The notes beneath the pieces were generated by a model, which was not told the origin of the DNA, did not search any database, and saw nothing but the letters and a program-made list of their open reading frames with translations. From contig LSSN01001202.1 of assembly GCA_001970855.1 (NCBI GenBank), positions 1 through 15,491 on the forward strand: a stretch of DNA of 15,491 bases, in the 5' to 3' direction. The translations under genes were made by a program, and so were the position numbers. The stretch comes from Smittium culicis (lineage: Eukaryota; Kickxellomycota; Harpellomycetes; Harpellales; Legeriomycetaceae). Below, in pieces: positions 9,367-15,491 of the stretch (positions are counted from its first letter, which is position 1; every line of letters begins with the position of its first letter).

Positions 9367-9602
9367 TATTAAAATATAAGAACTATTCTTTAATCCAAGA
9401 TCTTTTACTTAATTCGAAGATCTTTTTCTTAATTTCCAAGATATATTCATAAAATAAGCTTGAATTTCTAGAATTTTTTTAATTAAATCCAAGATGTTTT
9501 TCGCACCAATTATTATGAGCTTTTCAATTGGTTTGGTTTGGTGTGCTGTATTTTTACAGAATGTTAGAGATTGGCTCTTTTTATTAAATAATAGCTATTA
9601 TT
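9367..9602 (+). repeat. Left inverted-repeat arm (236 bp)
   Basis: Pairs base for base with 10334-10569 (coordinate sum 19936 for every pair), with one mismatch at 9377. Inside are four related segments beginning TCCAAGAT or TCGAAGAT, at 9394, 9414, 9435 and 9488. The inner end is the 16-bp palindrome AATAATAGCTATTATT (9587-9602). Confidence 0.97.
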
Positions 9603-9841
9603 GTACTATTAAAGCGAATTTGTTATTTACCCATTATAGAATTATAATTTTTGTGATCACAGAATATAGCCAACTGAATTCGAATGAATTAATTTTATAT
9701 CGAGACTTTAAAAACTATTGGTTTATTTTTTTGTATCTGCAAGTAATAATTATGACCATGAATCTTAAACGAATCGATTTATTTCATTTATTAAAGTATG
9801 TTGGTCTGGAAAGAGCTAATGAGAAATTATTACAACAATAA
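9494..9841 (+). CDS. 115-codon ORF within foldback element, doubtful; weak Merlin-like C-terminus
   Basis: It begins with ATG inside the left arm and ends in the spacer. Residues 1-36 are arm-encoded and hydrophobic (IIMSFSIGLVWCAVF). The mirror copy of this start on the minus strand (from 10442) stops after about 39 codons. The last 30 residues, MTMNLKRIDLFHLLKYVGLE then RANEKLLQQ, recall the N-terminal DLxxLLxxVGxxxxAxxFLQ pattern of Merlin/ISXO2-like transposases. If that is right, this is the start of a deleted transposase and translation would have begun at an internal Met near residue 86. Nothing after the stop clearly continues such a protein. It may well be a chance ORF. Confidence 0.25.
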   Translation: MFFAPIIMSFSIGLVWCAVFLQNVRDWLFLLNNSYYCTIKANLLFTHYRIIIFVITEYSQLNSNELILYRDFKNYWFIFLYLQVIIMTMNLKRIDLFHLLKYVGLERANEKLLQQ

Positions 9842-10333
9842 TATTATAATTTAACTTGAAATTATTAGAATCTTTTGATAAGTATATTAAAATACTATAA
9901 CATTTAGCGCAAATAAGACTTTTAAAAATTTTTTTAGATCAGGAGCGTAAAAAGATATTTTATTTAATATGTTTTAAGTCTAAATGAATAAATATATTTA
10001 TCAATAACTCAAATTTTACCCATACTTTTTCAATTTGGCTTAAAAACTTCTATATATTATTAGACATTCATTTTTACTTGGCGATTCTCAGCTAAACCTC
10101 TATTAAAAAAATAATTAATTGATTTGTTACTCATTTAAAAGTAATATTATCATTTGCCTTTACTATTCAATAAACCAATAGACTCAAAGAACTAAAAGTT
10201 ATATTATTTTTATTGGGCACGCTTGGCTAAATTTGATAGACCAAAAACAGTCTACCATTTAGAATGGGTAAAATAGTTGTGATATTGAATGCTGGTAACA
10301 ATATTATTGGTATAATATTTACTTAGTATAAAT
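9603..10333. other. Spacer of the foldback element
   Basis: 731 bp of AT-rich DNA between the arms. Apart from the tail of the doubtful ORF ending at 9841 it holds no open frame of note. A short plus-strand piece near 10060-10105 (HSFLLGDSQLNLY) is faintly like the W/F-x-E-G-S-x-L stretch of Merlin transposases, but it is isolated and unproven. Confidence 0.5.
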
Positions 10334-10569
10334 AATAATAGCTATTATTTAATAAAAAGAGCCAATCTCTAACATTCTGTAAAAATACAGCACACCAAAC
10401 CAAACCAATTGAAAAGCTCATAATAATTGGTGCGAAAAACATCTTGGATTTAATTAAAAAAATTCTAGAAATTCAAGCTTATTTTATGAATATATCTTGG
10501 AAATTAAGAAAAAGATCTTCGAATTAAGTAAAAGATCTTGGATTAAAGAATAGTTCTTGTATTTTAATA
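10334..10569 (-). repeat. Right inverted-repeat arm (236 bp)
   Basis: Reverse complement of the left arm with one mismatch (10559). The same subrepeats and the inner 16-bp palindrome (10334-10349) are present in mirror order. Beyond it, 10570-10589 holds 20 nt where the left side has a single base, followed by TTAACC at 10590-10595. Confidence 0.97.
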
Positions 10570-10597
10570 AAAATTTTTATGTGTAATAGTTAACCTT

Positions 10598-10605
10598 TAA
10601 TAAAT
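10598..10605. repeat. Candidate target-site duplication, right copy (8 bp)
   Basis: TAATAAAT, identical to 9352-9359, two bases beyond the right TTAACC. The two-base offset may mean the true terminal bases are AAGGTTAA on this side, or that the match is chance. Confidence 0.4.
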
Positions 10606-13600
10606 TATTGGCTCCATAGATCAAATTTTATGTAAATTATTTATTTGAAATTATTTAAATACAATTTTTGTAGTATAATATAAATTTTGGTGTCATTTTT
10701 TTATACAGATAAATTTTAATGTATTCTTATATTAAAGTATTACGTTAAAAAATAAAAATGATCTAAATAATACGATTTCTGGAGACTAAATGGCTGCGAG
10801 AATGAAAATTCGCTTTTGAATCATTTTGATTTCAGCATCAATTTACTCGAGGTCTATAAAATATTATTTCAGATTTGAGTTTGGTATTATTTTATATTTT
10901 AACAGTTTAAGTTATTTTTAGTATTTCTAAATTGGGCATTGTGTAATGATTTATAATTAATTCATTATAAAATTACTGATTTACGTTATTTAGATCAATT
11001 CTTTATACTGAAATTTGATTCTAATTTCAATTTAAAATTTACAAGCTTTATTTAAAAAATGATTTAATTAAACCTATAAACCTATAATTATAATAAAATT
11101 TTCATTTTAAATGGTGATAATATGACTAAAAGCTTAAAGAAACTCAATTTAAAATATTTTGGTAGAAATAGTAGGGCTACTAAAAATTGACTCAGTTATG
11201 GCGAAATTTTCACAAGGTAACTAATAGATTAAAAAAAAAATTTTATACTATAATCAATTTAATATTTATTGGATTTTATTCGTTTTATGATAGCTTTAAA
11301 TCTAATTATATTATTTATACTTATAATTTTTGTGTCGATGATAAATTATTTGAGTAATTTTTTGGATTCTATCATGTTTTAACAAAAAATCGCGGTTGCA
11401 AATTTCACAATTTGAAAAAAATTAATACCACATTAAATAGACCTATTATTTTTTTTAAACTAAAAATATTGGTTTTTTATATTTTATTAGTTATTTATTT
11501 ATCATGAATAAATAAATTAGTTACAAAACAGACTCTAAAATAAGATGACTTATTACCAATGTAATAACATAATACTTTTTTAGATATCTGTTAAATTATC
11601 GTTATATTTACTCCTATTCTGCCAAATTTTCTCGGTTTTATTAATTACTATAATTTTCCAAATTAATTCTAAACTTACTGAGCCAATATTTTATAAATAA
11701 TTTTACTAATTTTATTATATTTTTTAAAATAATACTCGAATTAAATAAACATAAAACTACCACTAAATGGCTAAACTCGTAATTTTCGAAATTATGTATA
11801 TTTATTTTTTAATAGGATTATAGATATTCTTTTTTTTTTTATTTTTGTGCAAAAATAGTTTTATATGTTTCATTATTAAAATATTTTAATTCATTAAATT
11901 TGACTATAATTCTAGACAAAAAGCATTCTAATAAAAGAAATGAGCTAGCTAATATTGAAAAATTATTAAGTTTTTATGAAATCATTATATTTTATTTAAA
12001 AAAACCAATTTGAATTAATATAAAATTATCATATACTATTATCGTACTATTTTGTCTTATTTAACTTTATAAAATAAATTTGAAAAATCTAATATTTTAT
12101 TTTTAAAATTTTGACTCTTGCTTTAAATTTTGAAATATTTACCCATTAAATCTATCAAAAAAAAGAAAATGAAAATGCAATATGAAATTTCCGTCGCCTA
12201 ATTTCTTCCATTGAATTCGCTTTTAAAAAATATAAAAAACATCAAATGAATAAGCCAAGTAATTTTTTTTAATATATTATTCTTGCAAATAATTTTTTAT
12301 CATTCATTGGATATTAAATATATCAATTTATTATTAAATTGGAAAAGTATTTTATTTCAAAAAAATAGTTCCACTTTTTAAAGGTTTAAAAGATTTTGAA
12401 ATATTTTGAAATATTTTGAGTGACTCTTAGATCAAGAAAAAGCTTTTTTTCATTAAATCTTATTCTTTGTATGTGTTATTTTATGCCAATTGTACTTAAA
12501 GAATATTTAATTGCTAATGTTTAAAAATTTAATTTATAAATAATGGGAGGTCTATATAGAAGGAAAAATATACTTAAAAAATTTATGCATCTTGATATAA
12601 TAGAAAATTAATTTATTTCGATAAAAACTTTTTATTGTCTTATATCTTTATAAATTTTTTCATCGACTATTATAATTTTTTTTATACACTTTCAAATAAT
12701 AAAAATTTTACAATATATCAGTATTCTTTATTTTTTTTTAATTAAATACAATTTGTTGATATTGATCAATTTGATCAAAATATAGGATAAATTATCATTT
12801 TATTATAATCAGAGGTTTTTATTTTTGCTACTACTTGCTTGTTAAATAATTTTCTGTTTTAATAATTTGAAATCTATCAGTAAGATGTATTATAATTAAT
12901 AGTATTTAAACCGTTTTTTTTACTGAGTACTGATAAAATTCTAAATTCGAATTAAATGAATAAATTTTCAATATTATTAGATATTCAAAAATTACTTTAT
13001 TTTTTCTGTAGAAAATCATTTATTTTACTAGGTAAAATTCGCGAATTAAACTAATGTTTTTCGAGAGATCTGGTGATCCGAAAAGAGAATAACTAAGCCT
13101 TTTAAAAATAAAAAAATCAATAGCTTTAAAAGACAAATGTATTTATTTAGCTCATTAATTTTATAAATAAAGAAATATATATACGCTGATTTGATTTTTT
13201 TTCTTGTATTCATAATATATATAGTGTCTTTAAAAAATATCTGTGTTATGCAAAAAATTCACCTTTGAAATTCAATAAAAAGAAGTTTATTCAGAGTAAA
13301 TTCAATATTAGATAAAATCATATGAAAAGGTTTAAAAATTATGTTATGATTTAAAAAATATAATAAGCTACGAGTTGTTTTTATTAACTGTAATAATTAT
13401 ATTATTGTAGAGCTTACCATTATTACGCTTAATGAATTATTAAGATTTAAATTTAATGCTTATAATAATTGATCTTAATTAACTATTAATATCTAAAAAT
13501 ATTTTTTATGATAAAAAATAGAGCATTAATTTATAATAAAAAATTCATTTTTGAATTTTTTACAATTATTTAAAACTTGTAAATCGTGTACAATAAAATC

Positions 13601-14036
13601 AAAATAGAAAAAATTACTCTTTGTTTTAATTTAAAAAGTATTAAATATTAAATCATGTGCTTTGTCTCGTTTGAAAATAGAGTACTTTTATTCCAAATCA
13701 AAAAACTAACAATATTTATACAATAAAAATTTCTATTAAGATTCATATTTAAAAAATTAAAAATTACTAATGTAATATTGACAATATATTAGATACAGAA
13801 CACTGTAATGCTTAATAAAACTTTGGAGAATAATAATAAATTGGTATTTAAAAATTATATAATAAATATGAAAGCCGCATCTAAAGTATTAGATATAAAA
13901 AAATTATTCAGTTTTTCTTTGTGATTTTACCGTTTTTTTTATTTGTGGGGATTTTTAGTTTTTAATCAAATATAAATTATCAATTGCTAGCATTATCACG
14001 GTTTTTAAGTCAGTTAACTTTCAATTTTTGCGCTTT
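10606..14036. other. AT-desert, no supportable gene
   Basis: About 3.4 kb of extremely AT-rich sequence with stops in every frame at short intervals and many A or T runs of 7-10. Small tandem echoes occur (for example ATTTTGAAAT repeated around 12395-12420), but there is no array, long inverted repeat, tRNA-like cloverleaf or open frame above about 60 codons. It reads as neutral intergenic DNA and contrasts sharply in composition with the island to its right. Confidence 0.6.
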
Positions 14037-14705
14037 TTAGGATTTTGATTCCATGGTTCCACATTCATTGAGGTTAATTCTTGGTGCAGAAAGTGGGAGT
14101 CTATGATTTATAAAATTTTTAATAATCTCCAGAATAAAGTTTTTTGGCTCTACTTCTCTTGATGATATATTAATATTAGCTCATTCTACTAAATTTATAT
14201 ATTTAAAAAATTATAGATAATTTTTAAAACCATCAATTCTCATGGTAAATTTATACACTTATGACAAATACTGGATATATTTGATGAATTTATAGTCAAA
14301 ACTATCAGTAAAACCCCTTTATTGTTCTGAAAGATCAAAATTTTGTGATCTAAAGAAATAAATGAGATTATATATGAAATATCATATATTATAGATTCGG
14401 ATTGATCAAACCATTTTGAAAGAACGCAAAAGTTTCAATGGAAGCGGCTATTTCCGTGTTTTTCAGGAAAATAGTTATATCCATCCTCTTAATATCCTCA
14501 ATATACTTGTACAAAAGGAAAAATACAAGACTTAAATCTTATAGTGATAATAATAAAAACTCGAGTCCGCCGATCCATCATAAATCTTAAACTTTTCTTA
14601 AATATGACTAGTTATAATACATGAATCATTACCTTAATTAATTTTTAAGCTTGAAAATCTTCACCTCTGCTCTTCAAACAGAATTTTGTTATCCTTAAAA
14701 TCTTG
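14037..14705 (-). pseudogene. Stop-ridden continuation of the right-edge gene
   Basis: The frame of the 194-codon segment upstream (stop at 14706-14708) can be followed to 14037 with no net frameshift, broken only by in-frame TAA, TGA and TAG. Protein-like pieces in that one frame include EKFKIYDGSADSSFYYYHYK (about 14602-14541), DYKFIKYIQYLS, MRIDGFKNYL from 14243, and an open run of 47 codons at 14180-14037 containing EVEPKNFILEIIKNFI and APRINLNECGTMES. All three stop codons appear, so a reassigned code cannot explain it. I infer decayed coding sequence of the same gene. The alternatives are exons separated by introns, or chance. Confidence 0.4.
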
Positions 14706-15290
14706 TTACGTCTTCATAAGTTTTCGTGCGCGCTCTGAATATATTACATGACATGAAAATGCTGATCGGTACATCTTTTCGACCTTTGATCCTGCAACAC
14801 ACACCTTACACATATCTGTTATTTTGGTCGGTTTTTTGAAATTTTTTGGGCAGACATTGTAAAAAGTACTTAGTCCCAATTTCAAACCCGGGTTTTCCTT
14901 TAATAGCTGGTGATATATATAACTCTTTGTCTGGGTTAAATACATCAATGGAGTTCCGAGACCGTTGCTATCTTCACCGACTCTTCTTCCTGTTTTAGAA
15001 GATGGCTGAGAGTAGCGGCGGAGATATGATTTTACTAAATCAACGACAGTTTGACCAACAGCAGATCTTGATTTAGGAATGTGTCTCTGGTAATCGTCCA
15101 GAGTGAACTGATCTTCGCTTGCCTTTTGCTTCGCAGTGTTGAACTGACTTCTTGAAAACTCAAACCCGAAGCTACTAAGCTGAGACGGCGAAAATTCTGA
15201 AGCTACTAGTGATAAGATGGTCGATTTCTGATACGTTCTAGTTGATAAGCTTGAGTGGAGCTTGCTGATATTGTTAATGATATTTTTCAT
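14706..15290 (-). CDS. Unidentified conserved-looking protein segment, probably transposon-derived
   Basis: This is the best open frame in the window. The first in-frame ATG is at 15290 (MKNIINNISKL), giving 194 codons. The frame is open eight codons further back to a TGA at 15315-15317. The product is basic and Ser/Lys-rich. Notable stretches: HIPKSRSAVGQTVVDLVKSY (helical), a Ser/Arg-rich linker with TGRRVGEDSNGLG, LMYLTQTKSYIYHQLLKENP, GLSTFYNVCPKNFKKP and a CysXXCys pair in TDMCKVCVAG. The order helix, linker, Y-x-x-Y-L-x-x-x, then F-x-x-x-x-P-x-x-[FK]-K-x-P-x-x-x-x-x-x-C-x-x-C resembles uncharacterised multicopy proteins of invertebrate transposable elements, known to me only as a pattern. 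GC is about 40 per cent, well above its surroundings. Neither end looks complete. Confidence 0.55.
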   Translation of the reverse strand: MKNIINNISKLHSSLSTRTYQKSTILSLVASEFSPSQLSSFGFEFSRSQFNTAKQKASEDQFTLDDYQRHIPKSRSAVGQTVVDLVKSYLRRYSQPSSKTGRRVGEDSNGLGTPLMYLTQTKSYIYHQLLKENPGLKLGLSTFYNVCPKNFKKPTKITDMCKVCVAGSKVEKMYRSAFSCHVIYSERARKLMKT

Positions 15291-15340
15291 TTTATCGTTA
15301 GACAATGAAAAGATTCATTTCCAGTAGACCTTCCTAACCT

Positions 15341-15490
15341 TTAATTGAATAGAGTATATTTTACAATGCATTCTGTGTCTCCGTTTGATATCTTTTTACC
15401 AAAATCAACGAACCTCTTACACAGTCTGCTTTTCTCTATTCTATCAAGGTTATAAAAACAGGACGGGCTGCAAGATCTAATAGCTTGTGT
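15341..15490 (-). pseudogene. Upstream coding-like segment of the right-edge gene, partial
   Basis: Forty-nine codons are open from the window edge to a TAA at 15341-15343, in a different frame from the downstream 194-codon segment. It contains SCSPSCFYNLDRIEKSRLC followed by KRFVDFGKKISN. The cysteine spacing C-x-x-x-C and the basic helix look like real protein, and composition matches the GC-richer island. The frame runs on past the stop to about 15288. It may be the preceding exon or the same ORF after a frameshift. A splice linking it to the next segment is possible, but no convincing donor-acceptor pair was found. It continues beyond the window. Confidence 0.4.
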
Positions 15491-15491
15491 T

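Larger units (their letters stand above)
9360..10597. mobile_element. Foldback / long-TIR DNA element, non-autonomous, about 1.24 kb
   Basis: Two inverted arms (9367-9602 and 10334-10569) pair with no gap over 236 bp and differ at only one position (9377 T against 10559, giving C). They enclose a 731-bp AT-rich spacer. Just outside, both sides carry GGTTAA in inverted orientation (9360-9365 and 10590-10595). The right arm has 19 nt more than the left between this hexamer and the main arm, explicable by slippage between two TATT copies. A candidate TAATAAAT duplication flanks the whole. The element is too short for a full transposase, so it would depend on one in trans. Superfamily unproven: GG-initial ends and 8-bp duplication fit Merlin among others. 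Near-identity of the arms suggests a recent insertion or arm-to-arm gene conversion. Confidence 0.85.

Noticed and set aside
14037..14705. Stop-codon reassignment explaining the in-frame stops
   Set aside because: TAA, TGA and TAG all occur within the frame, and the LINE likewise contains all three, so decay is simpler.
15291..15305. An upstream start for the right-edge ORF at 15305
   Set aside because: The codon there is TTG. In a eukaryotic context the first ATG at 15290 is the earliest standard start, and the segment may have no true start at all if it is an internal exon.

Overview
The window looks like gene-poor nuclear DNA from an AT-rich eukaryote, probably an invertebrate animal. The grounds are: very low GC over most of its length, long A and T homopolymers, a compound CA/GA/TG microsatellite, a decayed two-ORF LINE with an APE-type endonuclease, and a DNA element with long terminal inverted repeats. 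There are no operons, ribosome binding sites, tRNA or rRNA genes, or CRISPR arrays. The sequence does not identify the species. Orthonectid, myxozoan, cnidarian or another AT-rich metazoan are guesses only.

Layout: (1) 1-3.78 kb is AT-rich non-coding DNA with a possible coding relic at the left edge, a possible SAM-domain relic near 1.24-1.40 kb, and a (CA)14-(AG)13-(TG)16 tract at 2880-2964. (2) 3.78-9.1 kb, minus strand, is a near full-length but dead LINE of the L1/Tx1 type: ORF1 (RRM-like region), then ORF2 with endonuclease, RSRA linker, reverse transcriptase, thumb and a C-terminal region, broken by in-frame stops and homopolymer frameshifts. The plus-strand open frames in this region are shadows of its A-rich sense strand. 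(3) 9.36-10.6 kb is a foldback element of about 1.24 kb. Its 236-bp inverted arms differ at one position, and it has a candidate 8-bp target duplication. It lies about 250 bp from the LINE's 5' end. (4) 10.6-14.0 kb is an extremely AT-rich desert with no gene I can support. (5) 14.04-15.49 kb, minus strand, is a GC-richer island with part of a conserved-looking, probably transposon-derived gene. A 194-codon open segment is followed by stop-ridden sequence in the same frame and preceded by a short upstream segment that runs off the window.

No intact protein-coding gene is demonstrable. The window is best read as a graveyard of mobile elements of different ages: an old decayed LINE, a recent or homogenised foldback element, and a partly decayed gene at the right edge. 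The most distinctive object is the foldback element. A link to the Merlin (ISXO2-like) superfamily is a weak inference from an 8-bp duplication, GG-initial ends and a short protein resemblance.
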